Assembly: GCF_040807025.1 (NCBI RefSeq)
Contig: NC_090952.1
Span: 26,161,068-26,225,067, forward strand
Length of the DNA: 64,000 nt
Origin: Struthio camelus
Taxonomy: Eukaryota; Chordata; Aves; Struthioniformes; Struthionidae
Direction of reading: 5' to 3'
Every line of letters starts with the position of its first letter. The stretch's first letter is position 1. This document shows, piece after piece, positions 23,701-62,840 of this stretch. The position numbers and the translations under genes are program-made. The notes beneath the pieces were generated by a model, which was given only the letters and a program-made list of their open reading frames with translations, had not been told where the DNA came from and made no database searches.

Positions 23701-26700
23701 TGCAGCCCCTCAGCGTGACATACAGCTGGTACCCAGCCGGGCCGCTGTGCCGGCGTCCGCTCCGCGCGGCGCTGCCCCTGCCGTGCCCGCGCCGCAGGGA
23801 GCCAGCGCAGCCGGAGAGGGGGGAGTCGAGTCCCAGCACGCTTTTAATGCCGGAAGGATGATGCTTATCATCTTCGAGATGCGCCTTATTTTATTTTATT
23901 TTATTTTTTGCCTTGCCAATTTATCCTTCCTCGGCGGCAGACGTATTAATAACTGTTTTTCTTTCCTCTTTGCCTCGAAACAGGCTGCGCGCTCGCTCGC
24001 TTCTCCTTCGGCCGGATCACGACCCGCTCCCACGGCTAAGGGCCAACGGTGGCTTTATGTGGGAAGGGGCACCGACTCCTCACGTGCGGAGGGAGGCTCA
24101 CTGCAAAACCCCCCAGACAAGAATACCCCCGAATCAATGTTTTTTGTTCTTCTCCTCAAAACTTTCAGCCATGCATGCTGCTAGTTATTTTTTCTGATGC
24201 AAATAGCCTTTGGCCACGTCTTGAGTTTGGAAAAATTATAGTAGTGGTGGATTTTCTGTACTGAAATACAGAGGTGTTTTTTTTTCTGTCTTTTGGCTCA
24301 ATGTCAAAGCCCAAATGGCATTATTTTAACAGGCTGTTTAATTTCATTTCTGAGGGTTTGTTTTGTATGTATAATCAGGTATTTTTGTACCTAATTCGGT
24401 AATTAATCTCCTGTGAGCTTTCAGTCTGTATGTGATTAAATTACATATATTAATTTAGCTTTTGCTAAAATAAACAGTGTGGTTAAAGGGTTTTAATTAT
24501 ACAAAATAAAAACTAAGCCACAAACGGCTTCTTCAAGATATGCATGTGATCACGTAATTCTTACAAGTTTTACTTAGCTGGTTCATAGATAACAAACTTC
24601 TGCAACTGATGTAGCACTGATAAGTCTTTACTTTGAATTCGCGAGCATTTCACAGAAGAAATAACCTATAGCTCATTTAGCATGGCCACATTACCTCTTG
24701 CTGCAAATATTCTGGCCCCAAAGGCTACTGTTGCTACCCCAAAAGACTAATAAACGAATGATTGTACAGTTCTACTTTGAGGGGGTTTCCTCCAGCCCTT
24801 TGCAAGGTTTCGTTAAACTTGGAAACCAGCTGGACTAAAACAGATACTAATTCCCATGCTTAGAGCGGCTGCGGAAATGGCATATCGTATCGATGGTGAT
24901 TTCCAGTATCCGGGTGTCAGCGCAGCGGCTTGTAAAAGGCTGTGACACACAGTAGCGGCAAAGAACGGGGAAGGAAGAACGCAGCCTTCTATTTCCAATT
25001 TCTTTCTAAACATTTCTCATTTTAATAATACAGGAAAAGCTTCTCTGTCAGATGGGGGCATCTCCCACATTTCTAGTAGCCACGCACCTGTAAATGTTTC
25101 ATTCGTCCTTGTCCGGGTTGGTCCCAGCTGCAGCAAAGCCTGACCGGACCGTTCAGTCTGAATTAGCCTTTCTCACGCGTGAAAATGATTTTTCTCACGC
25201 GTGAAAATGATTTAAGCCCGCGTCAGAGCTGAGGGACAAAGACGGGATGCTGCTGGGAAAGGGATGTCAGCGACGTCCGGGTGCTCTGCGCCCGGCCGCA
25301 GCACCCCGGCTCTGCTGCTGTCAGCTCTTTACTTCCACATCTCCGCTAAACTCGTGTACTCTGGTGCCACAAACAAGCCGTTTTAGTGACTCCTCTACTT
25401 GTGCCCGAAAGACACCTAAAAAAAAAAAAATCCGACTTTCATTTCATGCTTCTGATGAGGTCCTTTTCCAGTTGACAGCAATTTTTTCTCCAACGATAGT
25501 TGGTGTTATTTGCGAGTTGGGATGTCTGGTAACAGCTGTTCGTTCCATACGTATTTTCCAGTGATTAAAGCTATATGCTCTAAAAATAACTTCAAGGCCT
25601 CTCCTCCCCACAAAACACAGGCTTACAGCAGGTTTGTGACTGCCATTGCAGTCTGAAGAATTTGGGGGCTGGATAACTTACTGCTAGTCCCTGAAATATT
25701 TGCTTCCGCTTCTGAATCACGTGTCCTAGTTTGAAGTCTACTTTTGCTCTTGGATGCAGAAGTGGTGTTTTCTGTGTCTGTGTTCCAACCTGAAACCAAT
25801 ACCCTGTCCCTTCCCAACCTAGCCACGAACCAGCCTCTGCGAAGCTGTGGATGAAGGCAGCAGAAAGTGTATTAAAATGTGCAAATTAAGCTTCTCATTT
25901 ACAGGCTCTGTCTCAGAGCTTCCCCTGCGCAGCATTTGGGAAGTAGCGTTTCTATCTGTGTCCTCCTGGGATCGTGGAGGCGGGATTTGCAGGAGGGAAA
26001 AATTTAAGAAAAGATAAAATTAGGTCGTTAATCCTGTAAGCCGGGGCCAGGCAAAGTTTCATGGGCAGTATGAAAGACTTCTTTTTTCCCCCTTCTCAAG
26101 CTAGAGGTCAAACATCCTTGCAGGAGCCTCCATGAAGCAGCAGATATTGCTCTCCAGGAGGCCAGATGCTGCGGAGCCGCTGGTGGGCGAAACCTTTCCC
26201 TCCAAGGCGAAGCGCAAAGCCGCAGGGGCCGGGGGGCTGCGCGCCGTGGCCGCTCTCAGAGGCATCGCCCTGCTGCCTTAGCCGATGGGCACAAAGGCAA
26301 TACAGGAAAAGTCTCCAGTGCCCCTCAGCATTTTCGTTTCCAGAACGTCTTTGCCACGGTTAGACCACGCTTTGAGGATAAGGACAAAAGTCCACCTGCC
26401 TTAATGATTTATTGCTATCGTTAGTGAAGCTCTTACGGCAGGATCATCTCAGGGGTTTTATTGAAGAAAAGCTTTTAATCAATATGCAACAACGTCTGAG
26501 TCAAACACATCCAAAAAGCTTGCTCATGAGCTTTCCCCAGCAACTGCTTGCCTATTGACAACTTGCATTTCCACTTACCATATGAGTAGGGACAAGGAGA
26601 GGCAGCTTTGAAGAGGGAGATGTTTCTCTGGTTCCGGATGAAGGGAGAGACTGTGTGGTTGAAAACCTGTTAATCCAGGTTGTCTGTCGAATTAACTCGA

Positions 26701-29249
26701 GGTTGGCCGGGAGCTGGACTGAGCTGGTACCTTAACTCCTGCGCGGACACTGGGAGTCGAAGCATCTCATTCAGTTTGGCTTGCTTCCTTTTGAAAGCCC
26801 ACTGGGATAAATTGCATTGTGTGCTCCCAGGCGAAGCAATTCGATTTAATTGTCCCGAATCGTGTCGTGTGGGCAAGCGCTAGTTCATTTGGGTACTGGA
26901 AAGAACTAGCCTGTAGTTTGAGCTGCTGGGCTCTCTCATGATTTGGGAATTAAGAAATAAATTAATGTCCACCTCAGGACATTCATGTACCTGCAAGTGC
27001 ATGAATGGCAAACCTCCCTTTTTATTTATCTGATTCTACGGAGGTTCATTTAATCAGAAATGCCTTTGTGTTGCATGGCCTGAGAATATATTTTCCAGGA
27101 AGTTTTAAGTAGCACATTAACTCTATCAAACTGCATAGTGATGTCAAGACAAGTAGCTTTTTTTGGTCTCTTGGCACATTCCTACATACAATTGCCACTC
27201 AGTTACCGCCAGTCGCTTAATCAAGGACCTGTTTTCATGCAGAAAGCCTGTTGCTGAGAGCTTTCTTCTTTCTGTTTGCCTTGTGATGGCAATGGCTTGT
27301 GGTAGACCGGTCCTGTTAATGAGTGGCACTTGATATGGATAGCACAACTCTTTTGCCCTTTAGATGCGTGAATTCACAACGTTGCCTTTGTGGCTTAGGG
27401 GCTAGCTCCAGTCTTAGGCCGGTCTGGATTTTACTTTTACTTTCCAGTGCTCTCACTTAACAGTTTTGAAAACGGAGGGTTTTTTTTTTTCCTGTGGCCG
27501 CAGTGGAAACACTAACCGTGAGCCCTGGAAGCATTTTCAGTGGCTGCTTGTTTTCCGTCAGCTTCTCTGCCTCTATCCTTTTCTTCACGGGGATTATTTT
27601 TAGATAAATCCCGCTCTCTGCTACTATCAAAACCACGAGGATCAAACAAGAAATGTCTTGCTTCCAGATCTTCACTGAGTCCATTACAACACCCTCTCCT
27701 TTCCTTTGAGGAGAAAAAAAAAGTCCCTTAACCATAGTCCCTTAAGCCGTTGCTTTGAGACGAGCTGTATTTAGGAACGGGGCTCACCCGTATTCTGCTT
27801 GGTGGCAGCGGTGTAAGCGCAAACACAGTTACTTAACGCTGGACACAGCTAAACCGGAGCGCGTTCCCCACCTGTCAGGAAGACGACTACACTGCGGGAA
27901 ATAAATGCTGTTTTCAAGCCTCCGTTAGAAACGGGGGTAAGAATTAAAAGCTCTTCGAAGACTTGTGCCCAGTCACCGGCCGCCTCGCTGGCTGCTAATG
28001 CACCGAAAGGGAATTACGTAGCCTTTGGAAAGCGCTTTCCCATCACGTGCGCTGTCTGCTTTCATGTGCACTGAATAAGGGTGGGAAATCTAAATAAGCT
28101 GGGAGAGCTGTCTCTCCCGGCGGACCTTTCCGCTGGGGAAGCCCCAAGGCGCCGCATGCTTTGCTGCAGCCGGCCGGGGGGACGACGGCGTCGAGCTGCA
28201 GGACGACGAGATGGGAACGACGTGGCCTCCAGGTAGCTTAACCAGACGGGCGCTGAAAAGGGAGCTGGAGCCGGGAAAACATAATTTATTTCTCATTCTC
28301 TACGCCGTGTAACTGAGACGGAGCTTTTTTTAAAAAATCCGACGTTCAGCAACCGTAAACTAGAGAATTTTGCTTGGGTCGTTTCCTGCAACAGCATTTA
28401 CACGTGCCTAACGCAGCGAGGCCCCAGGACAGCACCTAAAACATTGGTATGGCAGTAGTCAGGGCAGGGATTCATCTTTCTTTGGTACGTACTAGTATAG
28501 CTCCTCCTTTCAAACAGGGGCATCTGACTGTCTCTGGGGCACATACCGCCACTGCAGTACAAATAATAACGTGTTACAAGGAAATAATCCCTTCTGCAGG
28601 ATGCTGATTGCCCACTAGATGGTACTAAGGGAGCTCACAAAAAAAAAAAAAAACAAAAAAAACAACCCTCTGCAGTCGCTCATTAAACTGCCTGCTGTCA
28701 ATAGTATTTTCAGGCTCTGTGTGTCAGTAAAGAAACCCTTGGCTTTTCCATTTTTTGATCCACACCCAGCTTTATAAATAGGTGTTTCGTCCCATTCAAT
28801 GTCAGGCACCATTAGTTATTTCAGCTTGGGAAATGGTGTGATGCAGATGAAAATAACCAGCCTGGAGGCACAGCGAACGTGCGAGTCTAGACTGCCGCTG
28901 TCTCTGCTTTAGACACATTCAACCCCCATACCGAAAACGGCCCCGTTCCTAACATTTTTGTGTTGTATCATTACCGGAGTCGGCTGTCACAGCTCCTGGA
29001 GGCTTCGAGGTGCCCAGAGGACACACACTGAGCACAAGAGGCCCTTCCAACCTCTTGGCAATGGCACCTTATGGGCTTCCCAGAAAAGGGGAGGGGGGCC
29101 GGAGTCCTGCCGCCCCCTCCCCAGCTCTCTTCTTCCTCTGCAAAGTTCTTAAAAAAAAAAAAAAAAAGACACAAAGTGCTAGTTTGGATATTAAGATTAA
29201 TATATTTAATCTTTCTTGTTTGTAAAACAAGACATAAATTTGTGTATAT
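23701..29249. other. Intergenic DNA between PRPS1 promoter and FRMPD3 3' end
   Basis: Mostly AT-richer unique sequence with no supported exon. It holds a TTTTA pentanucleotide tract (about 23886-23909), a 22-bp tandem duplication (25169-25212), an A-rich run near 28639-28665 and a (TA)n-rich stretch near 29243-29290. Parts around 24.2-24.5 kb and 26.4-27.1 kb lack CpG and could include conserved noncoding elements, but this cannot be judged from one sequence. Confidence 0.5.
25169..25212 (+). repeat. Perfect 22-bp tandem duplication containing a palindrome
   Basis: TTTCTCACGCGTGAAAATGA and two further bases occur twice with no mismatch. Each copy holds the 10-bp palindrome TCACGCGTGA. Confidence 0.9.
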
Positions 29250-31238
29250 ATATATATAATTTATATATTTTTATTTATATATACTATATACAGACAATAA
29301 AAAAATTTTCCTCTGTATTAGACTGAGAGATTTAAGGAGGAACGATATAGGCATAACGGGGAGCTCAAGGAAACTCATAGTTTCTTAATAGATAATTCAC
29401 GGGAAAAGAAAAACACGGCTCCCTGTCGGCCTTCAGCATTATAACAGGCTTTGCCCACCATGGACTGAAATCCGAATTGGCTCTTCCACTGTATATTTGC
29501 TACATGGTTCTTGAAAGCAGGAGGCAAGAGGGTGCTGTGCCCACATAGCAAGATCCTCTCGGCCTCGCTGACAGCAACGGCCAAAGTCCGGGACAGCCAC
29601 AGGCCAGGGTACGTTATTGCACTCAGTAGAGGATGCGCATGTTAAAAGCACATTGTGCATTTCCATAACTCTTATGGAAGAACAAGAGATTTCAAATGTG
29701 CGTATTCTATAAAAAATAACAGAGATGGGAGGTGACTGATCGTATGGCGATCCCTGATCAGCTCCATGCGCTCAACCAGCGATGGGGCAAGCCAGCTGAG
29801 CGTGATAACCCTTCTCCTTCCTGATATCTGGCCCCATGAGGCGAATCCCATGACCTCCCTTTTGGATAAGGGTGCGTTGGGGAGCGACGCAGGGATCCTT
29901 GCGGGGCCTGCTCTCCCCATGCGTGGGTGAAGTGTGGTGGGTGGCACAGTACGGGCTGAATGCGTAACCTTGCATTTTCTCCTCGCTCTGTTTTGGAGGG
30001 TGGGTAAGTGCCCTGAAGCACCAGTTAAGGCGATCTGATTCATTAGGTCTAGAAGTTAGACTGGGAGGAGGAGGGGAAGCGCAGGGTATGAAGGAAAACA
30101 ATTAGGAATCATTTTACCATTCGTCTGAAAGTAAAACCAAAACCAAAACCAACCCCTCCCCCCCCAAAACCTCCAAACGAACATCCATGGCATAGTACTA
30201 AATAACCTTCTCATGGCAGTCAGCCCAGCAGAGCCAGAAGAAGGACCCCAGCCCCTCGCACCGAGGGCAGGCAGCGCTGCTCGGCTCAGGAGCAAGCCGT
30301 GGCTCCCAGACCAACCTGAGCTGGCCTTCCTCTCTAAGGGGCATTGCAAAAAGAAATAGGAGAGGGCAAGCCTTTGAGAAACGGACCCGACCTCTGGAGA
30401 TTGGTGTGAAAGAGGTCTCCTCTTAGCTGCTAGCCCAGCTTGTGGCTTTGCAATGATCACAGAGCAATCAGGGTGCCTGCAGGCTCTCTAGCGGGGATAC
30501 CGCCACCCAGCAGAGGAAGGGGAAGGGCTCCCTACTCGGACGCATTAGGCTGTCACCTTTTGCACAAGTCAGTGCCTGTGATCAGGACTAGGGCACCGGT
30601 GCCTTGGCTGTGGCAGCAAAGCCAGCATCACGGCACCCTCCCCAGGCTAGGACTACTTCCCAAGCCCTAGCTTAGCAGCAGGGCTTGCACCTCAGAGATG
30701 CCCTCTGCTGCTAGTTATGTTGCATTTGTGGGCCAGGGAGACCCTGGAGGCAGAAGAGCTGTTTACGTGGCAAGACACTGGTTTGGCTCCAGACTAGACC
30801 ACTACCCAAGTGAAGCCAGGAGATCTCAGCTTAGTTCCTGCTACCTCACTGGCCTGGCACACTGTGACAACGGGAGACAGTGTCAGGTCTTTGTACAAGG
30901 GAGGCCCAGGACCGCACGAAACCAAGCTAGCATGGAGACGGGGCGACTGTGCCTCCCGAGTAAGGTCGTTGAGAAGCCAGCATGGGAGCGCAAGCAGAGC
31001 AGCTGCTTGAGGCTCCCGGACAAGCTGGTGGGACAGCTTGCTACGGGGCCTGAATTTACCCTTCAAAAACTCCACCAACGTAACCCTTCATTCCGCAGAG
31101 AAATTAAAGAACATCTTGGCCGTTAGAAACCCCAGTAGACGTGGGCTTTCCAGACACCCATCCTCACCAGACCTACGTGAACGAGAACCACTGACACACA
31201 GCTTGGCACGCACTGGCTTGTTGGTTTTCGTAGCTGGC
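29250..31238 (-). other. FRMPD3: Probable FRMPD3 3' UTR with poly(A) signal
   Basis: The region runs on from the stop codon at 31239. The first AATAAA on the minus strand is at 29275-29270, in an AT-rich zone, giving a 3' UTR of about 2 kb. Open frames in it have no recognisable family. Confidence 0.4.
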
Positions 31239-57340
<26,102 letters not shown>

Positions 57341-59654
57341 GCCTGCAGGACGAGGCGCTCCTGCCAGCCACAGAAATGCGGACGGAGCAGCCAGCCTTGG
57401 TGGGGATCCAGCCTCGCGCACCCGATGTCTAACCAGGCCGCGGGTTCAAATCCAGCCCTGCGAGTGACTCGGATGGCCGAAGCGGTGGCCAGGGAAGGGT
57501 CTTCCCACCAGCCCTATACAGCGAAGCACTAACAGAGAGAAGGCCATCGAGATGGGTGGAAGGCCATCACCACGAAGGGCATCCCCTTCGGATGGGGAAG
57601 ACCCCCATCCTCGCTGAACACGCCGGGGTGCTTCTGCACCCTCCGGTGCTCCACGGCTCCTGCGAGCCACGAGGAGCCGCAGGTCCCACGCGGCTCTTGG
57701 TGGGGACCTGCAGAGGTGCCGGGGAGCAAGGCGAGCTCTCCTCAGCCACGGGCTTCCTGCGCTGGCGCTCACCACAAAACTTAATTATCCTCATTGCAAT
57801 TAAAAAGGAGGAGAGGTAAAACGCCCTGACCCAGAGCATCTGCAAATCCTGGAGCCACGGGCACCGACAAGGGAAGGAGGAGCAGATCTACCCACCACGG
57901 CCCAGAGGTATGACTCCCGGCCAGCCCGCTCGCCCACTCGGGACTACGCAGGAGCGTTTCCAGTACGCGTATCAGTAACGATGGGCGCTACGGCCAGCCT
58001 CCAGGACAAAGATGAGACGTTCCCCAGAGCTAATACTGACGTGACTCCAGCGTCTCTGCAGGAGAAGGTGGCCGGAGCCACTGCAGACGGCCTGGCAGCA
58101 ACGGCAGCCAGCTCACCTGCAGCACAAGACTGTGCAAGCGCAGCTCTTCCAACCTACCAGGACGCCGGGTGTTTCCAGGGGCGAGGAGATGGCACTGAAG
58201 TCCACACCAGCGAGCGTGCCCCAGGGAGCTGGAACGTGCTGGTGTTCACCGCAATCAGTGCCTCTGACTGCGGAGCAGATGTGCCCAGTTCACGCCTTAC
58301 AGCCGTGCCAGTACCGCGACCTAACCGCCTCTGGGCTTAGCTAGCTTGGTCTCCATAAAGCACGGCGTTGGGTTAAGGTTCAGCAGAGACTATGAGCAGT
58401 AGCAGAGGCTCAGGGTCCAAACAAGGCCTAGGAGATCTAGGCAGGGAAGATGCTTCCCAATCTCCTTGGCTGGGGAAATCTCCTACGTGTTGTATGGGTC
58501 TGGGAGACCAGGGATGCACCTGGGTCAGCTCCTTCACGAACAGGGCCATGCAACCGAACCACACGCGGACTGAGAGAAGAGCCACCAAGCCCATAGATGT
58601 TACACAAGGCCTTTGCTCTTCATATCGAGCAAAGGATTCCCGGGCAAGCAGCTTGAGCTGAACCTCAGCTCATGAACGCTGCCCTTCTTTAGCAAAAGAG
58701 CCTGAAGAAGCTGGGGTTTTAGCACGTGCGCAGTTCTAGTAACTTCCACAAGGATCCCCAAACCAAGCACCAGGTGAAGGAGCGACCGCTGAGACGCCAC
58801 CATCTCAAACAGACTGGCGAGACCGAGACCTCGTCGCGCGCCATCCCAGGTCTCTGGCACGCCGCCGGCTGCCAGAGCAGCATCTCCTCGTCTCACGGTC
58901 CAGAGCCGCTTTCTTGCTTTGGTAAAATTCACACGCGGAGTCTCGCAGACGCCAGCTTCCCTGCTGACACCTCGTTTGCAAGAAGATGGCCGGGGGCAAG
59001 TCACGGCCAGCCGGTGATTAGCATCAGCGTTGTCAGGGGCCACCTACCTCCGCTCTGTCCTGAAGGCAGCTCGTACCCGAAGACCTCCCCGTAAAGACAT
59101 GGGTCCGCTGACGGCACGCGCGGGCTGGGCAAGCGCGAGCAGCAGAAACAACTCGAGACCAGAACAGGCTCCGCTTCCCCCCGTTTAACGGGCAGCAAAG
59201 CTAAGAGAGAGCTCGCCAGCCCGCAGAGAGCTGGTGGCCGTCGCCATCCGCCGGGGCCGCAGCGGCCGAGCCCCGGGGCCGGCGCCTGGCAGCCCGCGCG
59301 CCGCGATTTCACCGGCTGGCGAGCACGTCCCAGCCAGCAACTGTTCCCTCCCGCCACGCCGGGCTGCCCGCGCCGGCCGCTCGCCTGTGCAAGACGCGGT
59401 GGCCCGGGCGGAAAGCCACGTGTCACCCCCGGCGCGCGGCGGCCCCAGAAGCGCTTCCCAGGGCTCCTTTTCCATGCCAACCACTGCTCTCGTCCCCACG
59501 GGATCGGGGAAAGAGGAGCAGCGCTCAGGCAAGCCGGGCTGGGAAAGGAGCTCTGGCAAAGGCAGAAGCCCCCAAGGACGGCCCGGAGGCTCCCAGCGTT
59601 GCGTCCCGCTGCGCGGAGACACGTGGCATGAGAAAGCCTCCCGCCATGGCTCGG

Positions 59655-59700
59655 GGGCTCCCGGGAGAAGGGGAAACCGAGGCACGGGGAGAGGAGCCGA
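59655..59700 (+). repeat. Possible MIR core fragment
   Basis: GGGAAACCGAGGCACGGGGA and what follows resemble the MIR stretch GAGGAAACTGAGGCACAGAG. The copy is short and diverged. Confidence 0.3.
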
Positions 59701-60234
59701 CGTGCCGCAGGTCGCCGGTGGTGCAGAAACCGAGGCTCGCGCGGCGGGAGAGCCGTCGGGAAAGAAACGGGGCAGCCTGTTTCCGTGGGCTCCCTGCAGG
59801 CTGGGAAAGCCGCGCGGGGGCAGCGCTGCCCGGCACGGAGGGCGAGAGGCCCCCAGAGCCCACCCACGCCGGGGAGCTCCTCAGGCCCCCCGCTTCGGGG
59901 ACCAGCGTCAAAGCCGGAAGAAGCCCCGCCAGAGCCCCGGCGCTGCTAGGCACCTCTCCAGAAAGGGAACAATTACCACCAAACACAGATTATGCAAATA
60001 CCTTGGTTACGAGATGCTCCCTGAATGCTGAGCGGGGAAGAAAAGAGCCACCAGAACAAAAACTCATTGAGCCAAGAGCTGCATTACGTCTCTTCGAAGC
60101 ATCAGTACGTGCAGGTGGGCCCTGCTCGGGCGCATGGACTCTGGGAGGACGCCCGAGTACACCTGACATGATGACGGGGATCGGAGAGAGCGCTTTGCCT
60201 TTAACTTTTCCCCCCAAAGCACTTCCCAGAAGTT

Positions 60235-60325
60235 AGTATCGTTCCCGTTCGGAAGAATGAGGAAACCGAGGCACCGAAGGACAAGAGACTTGTCCGTGTC
60301 GCAGCAGTCCAGAGACGGACAAGAG
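60235..60325 (+). repeat. MIR-like SINE remnant
   Basis: GAATGAGGAAACCGAGGCAC, then CGAAGGACAAGAGACTTGTC, follows the order of the MIR core (ATGAGGAAACTGAGGCACAG, then the AGTGACTTGCCC region). It is the clearest interspersed repeat in the window, though recognised by eye only. Confidence 0.55.
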
Positions 60326-62840
60326 GTGCCTCCTGACGTCCACACCAGCGCTCGGACCGCCACGCCACGCTGCCCCCTCTCCGCACAGGGAGAATCGCTC
60401 CTCCGCCGGTGGATTTTACTGGTGTAAAACGAAGGGAGGAAATTGCTGGAATGAGCTTCACGTGGAGAAGAGGTGCTGAGAGAGGCAAGACCACCACGGG
60501 GTTGGGAGAAGGTCGCGTAACGCAGACGGGCTGGGGACTGCACGGACACCGTGGCACGCAGAGGGCAGCGGGCCGGAGGTTAGGTACCGCCGGGGAGAAC
60601 CGAGGAAGGGCACCCGCGGCTCCTGTCCGATCGGCGAGGATCACCTTGCACGCGAGCGATGGTTTCGGAGGCCGGGTGTTACCAGCTGGAAAGGAGAGCA
60701 GCTAAAAGGCAACTCAAGGAACAACTGTCTCCAGATCCCCGGCCTCGCTCCTCTGCTCCGGCTTTCCTCCAGCCTCCTCTGCAAACACCACGCTTCAATT
60801 TTGCAATGCCAAACTCCCACCTGAGCTACGTAAGCGGTGCCACAACGACGCCGACTCGTTGCCTGCACGGGAAATTCGGATGCGACCGGGCGCCTGCCCG
60901 GGCTGCTGCGCTGCCCCTCCAGCCCCGGGCAGGTCTCCTGGAGCGAAGGCCCCCGGGCACTCCTGCAACGCCCGCGCTCGCTCCCTGCAGCATCTGCGTT
61001 GGGTTTGCTTCTGAGCAGCAAACCCACCGCCTTATCCTTCCCAGCCCCGAGCCGAGCTCCGGTGAGACAGAAAGCTGAATTTGTGGACAAAGAGAAAACA
61101 GTGAGATGCCTCCTGCCGCATGCACACACGGCAACCACCGGCCCTTTCCAGGGCCCTTCTGCTACCCCTAATCCCATCCGCCAGCGATACCATTCCTGTT
61201 TCTTTTAACTGCCTGGGATGGCAGCTCTCAAGTCCCCCTAAAGGCCAGATTCCCTACTTCTGCCTTCCCAAAGCGAAGCATTCTGCGTCTGCGGGCACAG
61301 CGAGGGGCTCTCTGGTCGCGCCAGTCCAACGAGCAGGACCAACCTCGGTTTCTGGCTTCCTCAGCTGGACCGAGCCTGGCCTGGGCCGCTGCTAGCAGGG
61401 CCGACGGCGAGAGCCACGGGTGCTACGCCTTGGACCTGGAGACCACGTCGCTGGGTGATGGCACCTGGGCTCTCCTCCTTCCCACCCCCTGCTCCGGCTC
61501 CTGCCTCCATCGGCATCCTGCAGGCTGCTTTCCCACCCTTCTCCCCCAGCATCGCTGCCAGGTCACCAAGACATCCCCGCGCTGCCGCTGTGGCCACGTG
61601 CCCCACGGAGCGGATCTGTGCGGTGCCAGTCAAGCTCCAGCCTCTGGTCCAGGCAAGGCAGACTTTCCCCTGCCTCCTGTCGCTCCCAACCAACCCCCTC
61701 TTTCTGCCAAAGAGGGCTTAGCTTTGGGGATCGAAGCTCAAGTGCTGATGAACCCTGTCGTGAGCTCTCTCCTCCCCTGGGCTCAGGCTCTCCTGTGCCC
61801 AGAAGACCTGGCAGAGGCCCTGCTTGTGCTGCTGGCATCTCGCATTTGTGCCAGCCGGGAGGAGGGAAGAGTGCTGGCATGCCTCCCCGTCCTTCTGCTG
61901 ATGGGTAAGGCAGCACAGATCCTGCTGTGCCTACCTCCTATTAACATATAGCCATCTCTCCCTGCTAGGAGAGATGTCTGCCCTCGGCAAAAACAGCTCA
62001 GACATCAAGGCAGCCCGTTCCCCCGGGTTATAGCTGAACTTTCCCAGGCATCGCGATGGCCCTCCTGAGAGGTTCTGGGATTTTTTGCTGCCTGCCGTGT
62101 AGAGGTACCCATCACTCGTATGGCAAAGAGCCACTAAATCACTTCATGGTCCCTGGCTGGAGCACACTGCTGGGATCTCTACCTGCCCTGAGGACGTGGA
62201 GGTTCACGGGGGGTTGGGGAACGGCCGGCCCCAGCGGATATTGCTCAGGCAGCACCCGCAGCCTTCCCAGAAAGAGCCAGCTCCAACTTCATGCCTCGGA
62301 GGAGGCATCTCGTAGAGCAGCCCAAGCGCCGCTGGCCACAGCGTGCTCCCCCAGCTCCTGGCCCAGCTCCACCACCTCCACCACCAACTGCTTTGCTCAC
62401 CGGCACAGCTCCCCCAGGCTCCCCGGGGCAGGCGGCAGCACCCGCCTTCGCCCTCGCCCCTCCAAACCCCCCTGCCAGCGAGGGAGGGAGAGCGAGGAAC
62501 AGAGAGCACCAGTGAAGCTCCAGAGAAGAAATACGCAGGGACCTGGCCCATCACCGCCTGCCCCTTCCCGGGCGGGAGGGCGCTCGCTGCCGAGCGGTGC
62601 CCGAGGACGAGGGCGAGCACGTCCTCCGCCCTCCATCTGCCGGGAAGCAGAGCCGAGAGCAGCCGCGGGGCCGCTCCAGCGCCCGGGGGCTCGCGCACGC
62701 CGGGGCTCACCCCAGCGCCCGCGGTTCCCGCGTTCCCGGCCAAACGAGGCGGATGGGTCCCTACGGCAGCGCTCCGGGAGAGCGGACCTCCTCGCAAGAT
62801 TTATTTGGCCAAATCCGGAAATTCAATTCAACCACTAGGA

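Larger units (their letters stand above)
57341..62840. other. GC-rich upstream DNA, no gene recognised
   Basis: Many frames are open because of base composition. None resembles a known protein and no exon chain was found. It contains two MIR-like remnants near 59.66 and 60.24 kb, and a B-box-like GGTTCAAATCC near 57443 with no tRNA around it. It may be FRMPD3 upstream DNA or a 5' intron if the gene has a more distant first exon. Confidence 0.4.

Noticed and set aside
21950-24184. Stop-free frame of 744 codons on the plus strand
   Set aside because: It is created by the 45-bp array, whose period is a multiple of 3. The opposite strand and other frames are equally open, and the non-repeat ends resemble no protein.
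28639-28665. A-rich run as the tail of a processed pseudogene
   Set aside because: No gene-like sequence precedes it on either strand and no target-site duplication was seen.
57435-57480. tRNA gene suggested by a B-box-like GGTTCAAATCC
   Set aside because: No A box at the right distance, no cloverleaf stems and no acceptor pairing were found; at most an old SINE fragment.
59001-59867. Minus-strand 288-codon frame upstream of FRMPD3
   Set aside because: Open because of GC-rich composition; several other frames are equally open and the product has no recognisable motif.
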